This document shows, piece after piece, positions 1-12,015 of a DNA stretch of 64,000 nt. The position numbers were made by a program, and so were the translations under genes. Under the pieces are notes generated by a model. The model saw nothing but the letters and a program-made list of their open reading frames with translations, made no database searches and was not told where the DNA came from. This DNA is from Gossypium raimondii (lineage: Eukaryota; Streptophyta; Magnoliopsida; Malvales; Malvaceae), in assembly GCF_025698545.1 (NCBI RefSeq), contig NC_068576.1, positions 49,510,390 through 49,574,389 on the forward strand, written 5' to 3'. Positions within the stretch are counted from its first letter, which is position 1; the number at the start of each line of letters is the position of its first letter.

Positions 1-1460
1 TTATCTCGAATCAAGTTTAAATTATATTAAAAAAAAATTATAAGTTAAGTTGAAAAAGATATAGGATTCAAAGGTTAATTGAATGACGTACTTATCCCCT
101 TATCTCCCTCAACTTGTTGGATGAATATCATTATCCAACATGCATTAACAAGCATGTTTGAGGTTGGCGATAAGAAGTGACAAATGCAGACATAAAGAAA
201 CCCAAACATACAAAGATAAATACGTTACACCTTTCTATTGCAATATGAGGATGGGCTGCGACCATATCATTAATTATGCTTCTTCACATCTTTTAACTCT
301 TAATTGCGGAAATGGCTACTTATATAACAGCAAATCTCACATAATCATATCAAACTTTCTGACCAAAGCATTATTTTAATAGTAATACTAGCAATTTTTA
401 TTTATTGGTAATTCCTTGTTTGTTGTATTGAATATTAAATATTTTTCGAAAATTAAAATGTAGCTTTCAAAATTCCCAACAAAAATGTATACAAAATTTG
501 ACCAAAGTTAATTAATTATAGACTATCACCTAAAAACTTGACTATTAATTTTCAATATGTTTAATCATAAAAACTATTAATACTCTATTTATACTGGTAT
601 GGATCCAAATTTTTGTTTGAATATAATTATAAATATACGGAATGATTAATAACAAAATATTATATCCCAATTAATCATTAAAAACATAAATAGGATAAAT
701 TAAGAATTTGGGCAACATAAATAGTGATAAAATCGACTCTAATATGAACATCATTCAATTTAATCTTTAATTCTCACTACCCAAAATTGTATTGAGCTAT
801 CGATTCAAAAACTATTAAGGATGATTTTTCAAATCCTAATCCCATGAATTAAGCAGCAAAATATGAAATAAAGACATGAAAAAAAAAAGAAGGAATAAAC
901 TACTGAGTGTGAAATAACATGATACCATACATGTGCAAAGGAGGAAAACTATTGGCTAACATAGCATGACACGTAATGAACAAAAAGGTATGGTGTGACA
1001 CGTGGCATGAAAAGCGCAGACCACGTGTTAAGTGGATGAGGGAGTTGCCCCATTGTTTTCACTCACTATCCCTAGCGGAAAAGGAAATGAAAAAAGCATG
1101 CACGGACCAATCACTCTTAAAAATGCCCAACTAATAACATGGCTGTGCCTTTCTAATATTCTATTTCATTTAAATTTTTAATCTTTTGATGATAACAATT
1201 CAAAATTCGTTAATATATGATAAAATTATAAAAATATTTCTATTTAATCCCTTCAAAAATATGAAATTATAAGTCAATACAAGTTTAAATTACTGTCAAT
1301 ATAAATTTATAAAAAGAATTGGATTTCACCCTTAGTTTGTGCATTGTAATGAGATATTTATATATTTATTAAATATTATATTTTTACATAAAAAAGTGAT
1401 TGACTTATTTGATATTAGTTTTGGAAACGCACCACGATTTAACATTTTTGTCATATATCT
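1..1460. other. Gene-free AT-rich flank
   Basis: No reading frame here resembles a known protein. The stretch is AT-rich except around 960-1110, which is richer in G+C and holds ACGT-core motifs: acacgt near 970, gacacgtggc near 997 and ccacgtgt near 1021. Such G-box/ABRE-like motifs are typical of plant promoters, so this may be the promoter of a gene left of the window, but no gene start is visible to prove it. Confidence 0.5.
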
Positions 1461-1632
1461 GGGTAAATTACATATAAAAACCTTTTTTTTTTTAAATTTA
1501 TCGAAATAGGCCCAGTAAATAATTATTTACCGGAATGGCCCAATTCTCCGAAAGCGCGTCCACGTCAGCGCGATATCAGGGGACGTGACAGGAAAACGCA
1601 TCCCTGAGGAAGCGTTTTGCCTACGTGGACAG
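1461..1632 (+). repeat. Left terminal inverted repeat of the MULE
   Basis: Its reverse complement is recognisable at 8213-8353. Shared landmarks include aaatttatcgaaat, gaaagcgcgtc followed by acgtcagcgcgat, ggggacgtg and gcgttttgcc. The left copy holds about 28 extra bases near 1515-1540 (around agtaaataattatttacc) that are absent on the right. Confidence 0.9.
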
Positions 1633-1934
1633 AAATTGCTCCCTCAAGGATGCCACGTAAGCGCTCCATTGGGGACGCGTTTTACCCGCATGTGAACATT
1701 AGCAACGGCTACTTTTTTTACCGTTGGTGACCCCCCAACAGTAATATATATATAAACCCCCTTTCATTTTTTTTCACAACTAAATCTTTTCTCTCAATTT
1801 CTCTCTAATATTCTCTCAAATTCCTCTCAAATTCCTATTTAAAAGAGCTTTAATTTTTTAATTATTTTTAAAAAAGTTTTAAATTTTAAATTTTTGATTT
1901 TTTTTAAATCGTAAAAATTTGTACCAATTTAGCA

Positions 1935-4086
1935 ATGGCCGGAGAATTGATTCGTCTTGATGACAAGCACATATCCGTCGAACAAATGAAAATGGTAAGT
2001 GTTAAATTTAATTTTTAAATATTATTTAAGATTTTTTATTTATGCAATTTTAAATAATTATTATTTTATTATTTGTTATAAAAGTCTGTAGATCGGATAT
2101 TGTAATGCTATATCCGTAATATGCATAGTCATCCATCACCGTTGGTAGATAATTACCTGCAAGAGGCGAGTTTTTGGCACGTGGTGACGGTAGGCCGGGG
2201 ATGCAAGTTGGACCCGAAACTTATCAATGCGTTGATTGAGAGGTGGAGACCCGAGACGCACACATTCCATTTCCATGTGGAGAGTGCACTATCACTTTGG
2301 AAAATGTCAATTTGCAATTGGGATTGTCGGTGGACGGGTACACAGTCACCGGGTCTGTTCAATCTGGTGATTGGGGAGCGATATGCTACGAGCTTTTGGG
2401 CGCTATTCCGGAGAATATTAACGGAGGTCGGATCAAGATGGGCTGGTTACGAGACACATTCCTGGATCCGGATGATGATTCAACCGAACTAGAAAGAATT
2501 CGATAAGCTCGGGCATACATTCTTCAGATAATTAGAGGTTATATGATGCCAGACTTGTCATAAAACCTCGTACATCTAAGTTGGATGCTAAAACTCGTTG
2601 ATTTTTGAGCAGTTGGTGAATTTAGTTGGGGGTCTGTAGTGTTGGCAACATTGTACCGGGAGATGTGCGGGGTGACGAGACCGAATAAAGCAAAAATTGG
2701 AGGTTGCCTGTCACTACTGCAGTCATGGGCACGGTTTCACTTTCTATTTTTACGTCCTCAAGTGGACCACCCGTATACATTTTCACTCATAACGAGGTAA
2801 ATTTTATATTAGATTTTACAATTATTATGTAGATTTAAAATATAATCGAATGCTATAAATTTATTTAATTAGGTGGAACCATCCGGCAAGTTATACTCGA
2901 TTACCTACCTATCTTGAAGATATATGGCTTCTATTAGACTAACGGTCGGAAGCACAACTAAGTATTAAATAAAATAGATATTTCCATCATGAGATAGTCG
3001 ATTGGTATTTAGTATTTAGTATATAACTAATATTTCCATCATGATCATATAGTTTCAATGGACACCATGCGAGGATTCAGCAATTCAGGCAGTAATTCCA
3101 GACGAGTACTTCCAAAATCCAAACGCTTGGCATATGAAAGTCTCATCGGTCAACTTTGCGACTGTGGAGATGCACCAGTCAGACAGAGTATTACGGCAAT
3201 TTGGATTCTGACAACCGATTTTCATGGCACCTGAGGTGTTGGATGATCATCACAAAATCGACCTACGATAATTGCATACGGATTGGTTGAGATTCTGGTC
3301 ATACTACATCCAAATATTAGAAGATCGGTATGATTATATACCAACTCGGGAACTGATCATCGTTCCAGAGTTAGCGTGCGTGTCGGAATACATACCATGG
3401 TTTAGGATTTATGGCAAGTTGTATTTACTATTGGCAGAGGAGAGGCAGCGGCAATTACGTGTCCAAAGGGAACGACGTGGCCCTTTAAATCCAAGAAGAA
3501 AGGACGACGACGTAAGCCCATCACGAGGCCCAAACATTCATCTGGCCTATCATCATCGCCCATACAATCACCAGGCCCAGCAACAGCACCGACACAGTCA
3601 CCCGACCCTGCATTTCAACCGACGATACTAACGACACAGCCTTTTCAGTTGATGCCAGGTCCGTATCCTAGCCCTTTTATGTATCCTAACCCTTATATGT
3701 TTCCTTTTTCTAGTCCTATGGTAGGTTAGAGTCAATGGCCCGGTTCATCTTCATTTTCGATTACTCTGAGTGGACCGCCGATGTATAAGCCAGCGTCGCA
3801 CGAGGGATCGCAAGAGGGGACGTCGGGGAACTCTTCTTTTTACCAAACCCCTTCACCGTATAGGTTTCAAACAGCTTCACCGTTGGTGATACAAACACCT
3901 CCACAGTCACTATTCTATCAAGGTGGCTCATCGTCCCAACACCGACAACCAGATCCCCTACCAGAGGAACTAGAATCCCCGCCAGAGCAACCACAACCCC
4001 CGCCGAAAGCGAGACAAAAGAGGAATCCAGCACATAACCATCGACGACCGCCATGTAGCACTGAATCCGGTGGGCACGGAGATTGA
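1935..4086 (+). pseudogene. Decayed plant mobile domain (PMD) gene of the MULE
   Basis: A first exon at 1935-1994 (starting MAGELIRLDDKHIS) ends at a good gtaagt donor, and the second begins after an ag at 2084. The translation then resembles the PMD proteins often annotated as serine/threonine-protein phosphatase 7 long form homolog: RGCKLDPKLINALIERW, then in another frame PFPCGECTITLENV and GWLRDTF. Later segments include WNHPASYTRLPTYLED near 2880, a stretch around FATVEMHQSDRVLRQFGF near 3150-3210, and a C-terminal part at 3272-3631. The copy is dead: an in-frame TAA lies at 2103-2105, the frame shifts near 2265, a TAA lies at 2504-2506, and more stops follow (for example near 2560, 2600 and 3210). 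Despite the common annotation there is no phosphatase catalytic domain. The function of transposon PMDs is unknown. Confidence 0.8.
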
Positions 4087-4411
4087 TTTTTATTTGTACA
4101 AATATTTTGAATATTTTGATATTATTTTATGTAATAAAATAGAAATTCTTCTATATTATTTCATGTACTAAAATAGAAATTTACTTATATATTTTTAATA
4201 TAATAGAAATTCTTTTAAATAAGGCAATATGTTGAATATTTCTATATTATTTCATTTAATAAAATAAAATGTTGTTTTGAATAAAGTAATTGTAATTTAC
4301 TTTAATATTTTTAATAAAATAGATTTTCTTCTAAATAAGTTAATATTCTGAATATTTGTACCAATTTTTTATTTAAAAATATAAATAATACAAAGTTTTT
4401 TACAATAACGT

Positions 4412-7275
4412 TCAACTATTGCGATTTGGGCATGATCGGCTTGTATGGCCTGGGTTCCTACACCATCCGCACAACTTCTGTTGACTGGCTGTTTCTCAAA
4501 TATCCATATTGTTATGTATTCTAGTTGAGCAAGGTCGACCCTTTGGTTTGCGACGCAATTCTCTATCCGGTAATAGCTTAAAGGGAGCAAGCGATACAGA
4601 CGACCGGTGAGAATACGTGTCTCTAGACGTTGTACATGTTTTCTAATTTGTACACTTCGTCGACATAGCTCATCGGATCCAAACGAATATTTTGACAAGC
4701 TGCAATTACATGAGCGCATGGATAACGAAGTGCATCAAACATCCTACAGTCGCAAGTCCTATTTTGCAAGTGTACACGATATTGCCCGCCAATAACATAT
4801 TGGCGCGGTCTGTCAAACTTTGTCACGCTAAACCATAAGTTGTCTCGATCATGACACACTGTGTGCATAGTGTTCACTCGCGCCTTGGCCTTTTTAATTT
4901 CTTGCACTACTTTACTGCACTATACATAGCCTCCCTGCATCTGGCTTGTATAAGTCACCACTCGCTTTGGAAATAGCGCCGCCAAATGAAAATATGTCTC
5001 TCGCATAACCGATGTTATCGGTAGATAGCGTGTTCCTTTTAGAATAGAATTTATGCATTCAGCCAGGTTTGAGGTCACATAACCATATCGTAGGCCACTG
5101 TCGTATGTTTGTGCCCACTGTTCGAAAGGTATATTACAAAGGTAATCCGCGCCTTAGTCGTTAATTGAACACAAAACTGCCAACATCTCATGAAAACGAT
5201 CTTTATTTATTTCATACCCGGCCAATGTAAGTTCATAGCGAATATTACATATCACCCTTTCAATTAGAATAAGTCTAAAATGACAAACGAAATTATATTA
5301 ATAGAGACTAAATACCCATGTTGGTCACTTGTCGTCGTTCACTCTCAGATGGATATTGCCTGCACTAGTTAGAAGCAACGTGCCTTAGGCAATACTGATG
5401 GTGTGTGCACTGCCATAAGCTTCCTTGTCGATCAATTACAGCTAGTATGCCGGTGTCTCGATCCGAAATAAAACAGATATCAGGTTGTGGGCACACATGC
5501 CTCCTTAACCTATATAGAAAAAAATCCCAGTTATCAGCTGACTCCCCTGGTGTTATTACAAACGCAAGTGGAAGAATTCTTTCACTGTCATCCTGTGTCA
5601 CTGCTACCAATAGCCGATGGGTATATCTACCAAACATAAAGGTACTGTCAATTTGTACCAATGGCTTGTAGTATGGAAATGCGTCTCGGCATTGCTTAAA
5701 GGTCCAAAATAGTCATTTGAACACTTGGCATCCATGTAGCAATCGGTCGTTGTAGTATACATATTCCGTTTGAAGGTCTGTTATACAACCTGGGACGTAT
5801 CTCTCTAGCACTTGACACCACTGTCATATTTCATTATATGAAGCGTCACACCCACTTTGCATCTTCTCCAATGCCTTTTGCTTAGCTATCCATGCCTTGT
5901 GATAAGAGAACGTGTACCCTATTTGGCTACGAATATTGGCAATTAAGACTGGCACTGAAGTCCTGGGATCTGTCTTCACCGTGGGTAGTATCAAGCTAGC
6001 TAACATAACTGAATCCATCTTGGGATGATCTTCTGAAATACCTATAAACGGAGTACATTAAATAATGCAATATTACATAATAACAATATTATTTAAAAAC
6101 CCTAAATACTGTACCTGCAGCACATGTATGTGGACTTTTATACTTTTAATCTCCCACAACCCTGTCATTTTCCTTAACGAGGCATAAATTTTCCATGAAC
6201 ATGTACCGTATTGCACTGCACACTTTGCCTCAAACTTATCAGCTTTGGACTTAACGACGTGGTAGTTAACGTTGTTATTGATGCTATGGTATTTTAAAGC
6301 ACCAATAAAACTTGCCTTGTTGGAAAACTGATTACCAACTTCAAATTCACCAAAATTTAGTACCGAACTTGTACAATCACGCAACCGGTATGGTAGATCT
6401 GAAAACTCCAACGCATCGTCTGCAGACAGATCGACATTATGCATGTGGGCTGGAGGTGAGTATGCCCTGAATCGTGGTTCTTCTTCTTCATCTGAACCCC
6501 CTTCAACATCTTCAGGTTCAATTGGAATAGGCTCTGGTTCAGAGAATAATGCAACTTCTGCACCATCGGGCCCTGGCTCTCGAGGTGGATCCATACTGGA
6601 GTCATCTTCTAACCTACCATCATCTGCAACGTACGAGGTCCCCTCACCGGTGGACGTCTTAGGGAGTACATCATCCCTTCTTCTGGGCGTTTCATAACGT
6701 CTCCAATTGGATGTAGATTGTCAACCACTAGAAGTTGACGCCGTTCCCCAGTACGTATTTCCAGCATCAAACATTGACCTACCGAGGTGCATGTCTCATT
6801 CACCGACAGAGTGTCATGTAGGTGTTGTGTATTCCACACCATTACCAAACATGGGCTGTTTCGTGTTTTGTAACCCACTAATCGAGTGTCGAGCAGGGGT
6901 TGCGTATACCTCTCAAACACCAGTCGCAAGTGCATCATTTGGCGATATAAATTGTACATATAACTCAATATAGGGTGCTCCACTAATGAGATGAGTCTGC
7001 ACCATTGCCTCCAAGCTACGAGCACCTTTTATGTCGAACGAGTCATATGTCATTGGATCAACAGAAGAACAAAATCGATACGTAATAGACAGAACTTTCA
7101 TTGGTGTCATTTCGAATATTTTACGCCTAATTCTTTTACGAAGTTCTGTCAAATCTATGTTCTGGTTAAAAATCAGTCGCACTGTATTCTCCGATAAAAA
7201 AATAACACTGTTCTCGGTGTGGCAAACCTCACTATCATAGTAAATAACAGCACTAATACGTTCACTCATCTTCAA
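4412..7275 (-). pseudogene. Decayed MuDR/MURA-type transposase with PB1-like N-terminus, SWIM and CCHC zinc motifs
   Basis: Read on the minus strand, the start at 7275 gives MKMSERISAVIYYDSEVCHT, an N-terminal region like that of many MULE transposases. An acidic linker and MuDR DNA-binding region follow (6594-6073). The catalytic domain at 5661-5365 contains QIDSTFMFGRY with the first catalytic Asp, ISDRDTGI with the second, and CLRHVASN, the C-x2-H of MULE transposases. A SWIM zinc finger (CDC then nine residues then CAH) lies near 4735-4780, and a CCHC knuckle CGWCRNPGHTSRSC near 4420-4475, with a stop at 4412-4414. Lesions include a frame change after 6913, a TAG near 4925 before the SWIM region, a frame change after the SWIM finger and a TGA just before the CCHC knuckle. 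The gene is convergent with the PMD gene of the same element. Confidence 0.85.
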
Positions 7276-7370
7276 TTTCTATCCCTTTTAGCCTTTCTAA
7301 AATTTTTTTGCTGTAACTTACGCAATTTGAGAAAAAAATTTGCATCATTTATAGCCTCAGGCCAAACATG

Positions 7371-7788
7371 CGCTACTGTAGCAAAAGCGCGTCCACGTGG
7401 GAGCTTCTTTCAGTATTTCTGCTGATAAAGCATCCTAATTAAAGCGTTTTTGACACTATTTGCTTAGAAACGTCTACTCGAAAATATTTTTTCAAGAGCT
7501 ACTATAGCAAAAGCGCGTCCACGTGGGAGCTTCTTTTAGTACTTCTACTGACAAAGCATCCTGCTTAAAGCGTTTTTGACATTATTTGCTCGGAAACGTC
7601 TACTCGAAATTATTTTTTCAAGAGCTACTGTAGCAATAGCGCGTCAACGTGGGAGCTTCTTTCAGTACTTCTGCTGACAAAGCATCCTGCTTAAAGCGTT
7701 TTTGACACTATTTGCTCAGAAACGTCTACTTAAAATTATTTTTTCAAGAGCTACTGCAGCAAAAGTGCATCCACGTGGGAGCTTCTTT
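7371..7788. repeat. 126-bp tandem array in the right arm of the MULE
   Basis: The landmark gcaaaagcgc (with variants) occurs at 7381, 7507, 7633 and 7759, a spacing of exactly 126 bp each time. There are three full units and a partial fourth. Each unit also carries cacgtgggagcttcttt and gcatcctgcttaaagcg or close variants. The gcgcgtccacg core resembles part of the element's TIR, so the array may have grown from TIR-derived sequence. Confidence 0.9.
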
Positions 7789-7804
7789 AAATTAACAAAT
7801 AATT

Positions 7805-8208
7805 TAATTACGTAACCCTAAACCCCAAACCCTAATTTATTTGAGTTCTTACTTAAAAACCCTAAACACTAAACCCTAATCTAACTTTATAAAAATTTAT
7901 AATTAATTTACTCAAGTAACCCTGAACCCTAATTTATTTGATTTTTTCTTAAAAACTTTTAACTCTAAACCCTAATCAAATTTTTAATTTTTTAATTAAA
8001 TTACTCAAGTAACCCTAAACCCTAATTTAATTGCTTTTTCTAAAAAATATAAACACGAAACCAAATCTAATTTTAAAAAATTATAATTAATTTAATTGAC
8101 AAATCCTAAACCCTAATCCCTTATTTATTTAATTTTTTCTCTAAAATCTTAAACTTAAAAACACCAAAATCCTAACCCTAACCCTAAACCAATAACCTAA
8201 AACCCTAA
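7805..8208. repeat. Degenerate array containing telomere-like ccctaaa motifs
   Basis: Four irregular units, each with a gtaaccctaaaccctaattt core followed by an AT-rich filler, begin near 7812, 7916, 8009 and 8101 (spacing roughly 92-104 bp). The end near 8170-8208 has short runs such as cctaaccctaaccctaaacc. The motif matches the plant telomere repeat (ccctaaa)n only in short bursts, so this is an interstitial element-internal repeat, not a telomere. Confidence 0.75.
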
Positions 8209-8212
8209 TCGC

Positions 8213-8353
8213 AAGAGACACGGGCAAAACGCATCCTTGAGGAAGCGTGTTCCTGCCACGTCCCCTAACATCGCGCTGACGTAGACGCGCTTTCGGGAAA
8301 ATAAGACAATTTCGATAAATTTAAAAAAATGGACTTTTATATGTAATTTACCC
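8213..8353 (-). repeat. Right terminal inverted repeat of the MULE
   Basis: This is the reverse complement of the left TIR, ending tatatgtaatttaccc at 8353. It is followed by the 9-bp flank cacacatct, which matches the left flank catatatct at 7 of 9 bases. Confidence 0.9.
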
Positions 8354-10441
8354 CACACATCTAAATTTTTCTTTATAAAAAAGAAAAAGACATTCACTAT
8401 TAAAAGAAAAGGGGTTTGACGTTTGGCAGATATGGACTGTCCAGTGTCCAGCTTTTTTGTAAAAGTGGACCAGGCCCCCTACCAACGGCGGCGATCGTCC
8501 TTAGAATTCGAAATCAACGGGCATGATTCTCCGATGAAGGAGAAAAGTTAAGAATCGACGTAGCTTTCAATGGAGATGTGTCGGCTAATTATTCAAACAA
8601 GTGGCAGATTGTGTGATTCACAGTAGCTTATATTTTCTCCTTTTTCATTATGTTATTATCATTTATGCGAACTTTGCGGCCATAAAAGCATATATTATAA
8701 GAAGAAAATATAAGGTCCTACCAAGTTTGAATTATAGCAAAAAAGCATGTGCTGTGTCACTAATAATTTTTAATGCATTTTAACTGTCATCTATTTTTAA
8801 GAGAACAAGTTTTTAAGAATGCAGACAGTCTGACACGTGGAAGTTTATAGTTAACTACTTCCTACCAACATAGTTAATGATGAAAACCAAAATAACTGTA
8901 AAAAAAAGTTTATTCATATTTGTAAAACCCATATAAAATATTCCATTTCTTCATTGCTATTTTAAATTTTGATAAATAAAAAAATTTAGATATAGGATCG
9001 AAACATGTGATTTTTAGGTCATTAGTTTAATCAGCTCAACTTTATTCTTTGTAGTTTAATTTAATTAAATTATTAAAACTCTAAAACAATTAAATTAAAT
9101 TTTAAATTTTTAAAAAAATTAGGTACATGAAATTGAAGATATAATATTCTTTTGTGGTGGATGTAATAAACCTTTAGATATCTCATTAGTCTAACAGTTT
9201 ATGAAAGATTTAACATGTGTCTAATGGTCGTTACAACTTTTATATGAATCATTATATTATAAATGTTATATTAAAATCCTTGAAAGATTTAGAATGCTAG
9301 AAGCATATAAAAATTCTTGGGAAACTGTTCAATACGTTTGAATAAATATTTATATAAATTGAAATTCTTGTGAAATAACAAATTGATATAAGATTACACA
9401 TGCATAATATGTTTGATGCATTAAATTTTGGAAATATTAACCGTTATCATTTGATTAAAATTGAAAATTGAAAATAACTAAAATAATCAAATTAAAATAT
9501 AAAATTAAATTTACAATAAATACAAATAGGAGAGTAATAACAAAATTTAACCTTTAATTTAATAACCAAAAAGCAGATAAAGACATTGTCAATATTTATT
9601 TATTTTTCATCACACTCCAACTCTAGAGACAAAATCAAGCCAAATGTTAAAAGGGGACCCATAAAATCCATAAAATTTATTGGCCTACTTCTAAACAAAT
9701 CAACCAATGGTGCTTCAAAGTCTTCTTAGTTTAGGCTCATTTCTCCCCCACTGATTTCCTTTGTGTATGAAGTGATACCCATATCCATCATTTGGACCAA
9801 CTCTCTTCAGCAAATTAACTTACCCTCCCCCAACGAATCCCTTGCTCAAATTAGATTCGAAGTTTCATATCTCTCTATCATTTTCTTTTTTTTCTATTCT
9901 ATTTATAATAGTAACGATTTGACATTTTAAATTTTAATTTTAGCATCTAAAATCAATCTTAATCTCGAATCACTTTAAATTTTGGTTAAAAAAAAGTACC
10001 AATTAAACCAAATACAATGATAAAGTCTAGTAAAAGTCAATGAAATGTGTAGATCAGTAAATATTGAAAAACAGAAATAGTGAGATGATCATATGATAGG
10101 AAAAGCTGAGGATTTTGAATTACCTTACCAACCCTCGTTTTATTTGCATTATTGTAGTTGTGTGATAGTCAGTCAAGTTTAGGGTGAGAAATCAGGGAAA
10201 ACGCCAAAAACGAAGGGAGAGAAGAGAATTTTTTGTAATATGACAATAGAGCAACCTTTTTTTCCCCCCAAGGTTGTTCTTTTTTGATTGTTTGGGGACA
10301 GCTTTATTCAAGGCCTTGCTTAACGGCTAAAACTACCCAACTGGAATCCCGTAAAACCTGAAATCACGAAGCATGGACGACAGTCGGCCCTACCTTGTTT
10401 TTTAATTTAATCGCGCCATCGAGCATGGCTTTACTCCCCTC
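8354..10441. other. AT-rich intergenic region
   Basis: No coding region is recognised. The right end, from about 10130, probably holds the promoter of the pectate lyase gene. I see no clear transposon ends. Confidence 0.5.
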
Positions 10442-10448
10442 TATAAAA
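10442..10448 (+). promoter_or_regulatory. TATA box of the pectate lyase gene
   Basis: TATAAAA stands 82-88 bp upstream of the chosen ATG at 10530, in a pyrimidine-rich context. With the usual plant distance of about 30 bp to the transcription start, the 5' UTR would be roughly 55 nt. Confidence 0.55.
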
Positions 10449-10529
10449 CCCCCCCACGCCCATTCCTTCCCTCTCAAGCTCAAACCCTTTCCCTCCCTCT
10501 TATTACAAAACACCACCCTCAAAGCCACA

Positions 10530-12015
10530 ATGCCACTCCCTTCCCTTTCTCTCCTCTTCCTCTTCACTTCTCTCCTAATCCCCTCTCCCATTTCCTCTTC
10601 CCCTGTTCAAGACCCTGAACTTGTTGTCGAAGATGTGCATAGGTAAATAAACTGCGATCCCATTTTTATGTCATGGTGTCTAAATTGTCACATTTTGTGT
10701 AGAAATAACATTTTATTATTACTGTTGTTGTTGTTGGGGCAGGGCCATCAATGCGTCTAGGAGGAACCTTGGATATCTATCCTGCGGCACCGGCAACCCC
10801 ATTGATGACTGCTGGCGATGTGACCCTAACTGGGAGAAGAACCGCCAGAGGCTAGCAGACTGTGCAATTGGGTTCGGCAAGAATGCCATTGGTGGAAGAG
10901 ATGGTAAGATTTATGTTGTCACTGACTCGAGTGACAATGATGCCGTGAACCCCAAACCGGGAACTTTACGACATGCCGTGATTCAAGATGAACCGTTGTG
11001 GATCATTTTTGCCCGGGACATGACCATCCGGTTGAAGGAGGAACTAATCATGAACTCGTTCAAGACCATCGATGGGCGTGGTGCCAGTGTTCACATTGCA
11101 GGGGGTCCTTGTATAACCATTCAGTATGTGACCAACATTATCATTCATGGACTCAACATCCATGACTGCAAGCAAGGAGGGAATGCTATGGTGAGGGACT
11201 CCCCACGGCATTACGGTTGGCGAACCATATCGGATGGGGATGGTGTGTCTATCTTCGGTGGTAGCCATGTTTGGGTGGATCATAACTCCTTGTCCAACTG
11301 CAATGATGGTCTGGTTGATGCCATTCATGGGTCCACCGCAATCACCATCTCAAACAACTACATGACTCACCATGATAAAGTCATGCTTTTGGGGCACAGT
11401 GATTCCTATACTCAAGACAAGAACATGCAAGTCACTATAGCCTTTAATCACTTTGGTGAAGGGCTTGTTCAAAGAATGCCAAGGTAAACAATCTCATACT
11501 CAAATATCCAAAAAGTGTAAGATTCGAATCCCAGTATCCTAATTTTTGTTTTTGTATTTACAGATGTAGACATGGGTATTTCCATGTGGTTAACAATGAC
11601 TACACCCATTGGGAAATGTATGCCATTGGAGGAAGTGCAAACCCAACTATTAATAGCCAAGGCAACAGATTTACAGCACCAAACGATAGATTCAGCAAAG
11701 AGGTAAAAACCCATTAATTAACAATATCTGAACACAGTTTTTATTTATTTATTTATTTCATTTACAGTAAAATTTTGATTACTTTTCATGCAGGTGACCA
11801 AGCATGAAGATGCACCAGAGAGTGACTGGAAGAGCTGGAATTGGAGATCGGAAGGCGACCTGATGGTGAACGGTGCATTTTTCACGGCGTCGGGTGCCGG
11901 TGCCTCGTCGAGCTATTCCAAGGCTTCGAGCTTGGGTGCTAGGCCATCTTCACTGGTGGCCACCATAACCACTAATGCTGGTTCACTTAATTGCAAGAAA
12001 GGTTCTCGTTGCTGA
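10530..12015 (+). CDS. Pectate lyase (polysaccharide lyase family 1), secreted
   Basis: The enzyme cleaves de-esterified homogalacturonan by beta-elimination in the cell wall and needs calcium. Exons by splice site and phase are 10530-10642, 10743-11483, 11564-11702 and 11794-12015, giving 404 aa, a normal length for plant family members. Residues 1-24 form a hydrophobic signal peptide ([16 protein letters not shown]). The short N-terminal domain contains [12 protein letters not shown]. The beta-helix core shows [18 protein letters not shown] and [20 protein letters not shown], and [20 protein letters not shown], which spans the exon 2/3 junction and carries the catalytic Arg region. A Met further upstream (10428) is also in frame, but 10530 starts directly at the signal peptide. 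All family blocks are present and no lesion is seen. The subfamily member cannot be fixed by eye. Confidence 0.95.

Larger units (their letters stand above)
1461..8353. mobile_element. Mutator-like element (MULE) with PMD gene and MuDR-type transposase
   Basis: The element is bounded by long TIRs that begin gggtaaattacatataaaa at 1461 and recur as the reverse complement ending at 8353. The 9 bases outside each end, catatatct (1452-1460) and cacacatct (8354-8362), match at 7 of 9 positions; a 9-bp target duplication is characteristic of the Mutator superfamily. Inside are a plant-mobile-domain reading frame on + and a MURA-like transposase with SWIM and CCHC zinc motifs on -, arranged tail to tail. 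Both are broken by stops and frameshifts, so the copy is not autonomous. The right arm carries a 126-bp tandem array and a telomere-motif-rich array. MULEs carrying PMD genes are known in plants; the two diverged target-duplication copies and the coding lesions suggest an old insertion. Confidence 0.9.

Noticed and set aside
1935-4086. Serine/threonine phosphatase gene
   Set aside because: The matching database name is historical; the sequence shows only the plant mobile domain and no phosphatase metal-binding motifs.
7805-8208. True telomere or chromosome-end fusion
   Set aside because: The ccctaaa motifs occur only in short bursts separated by AT-rich filler and lie inside the MULE boundaries.
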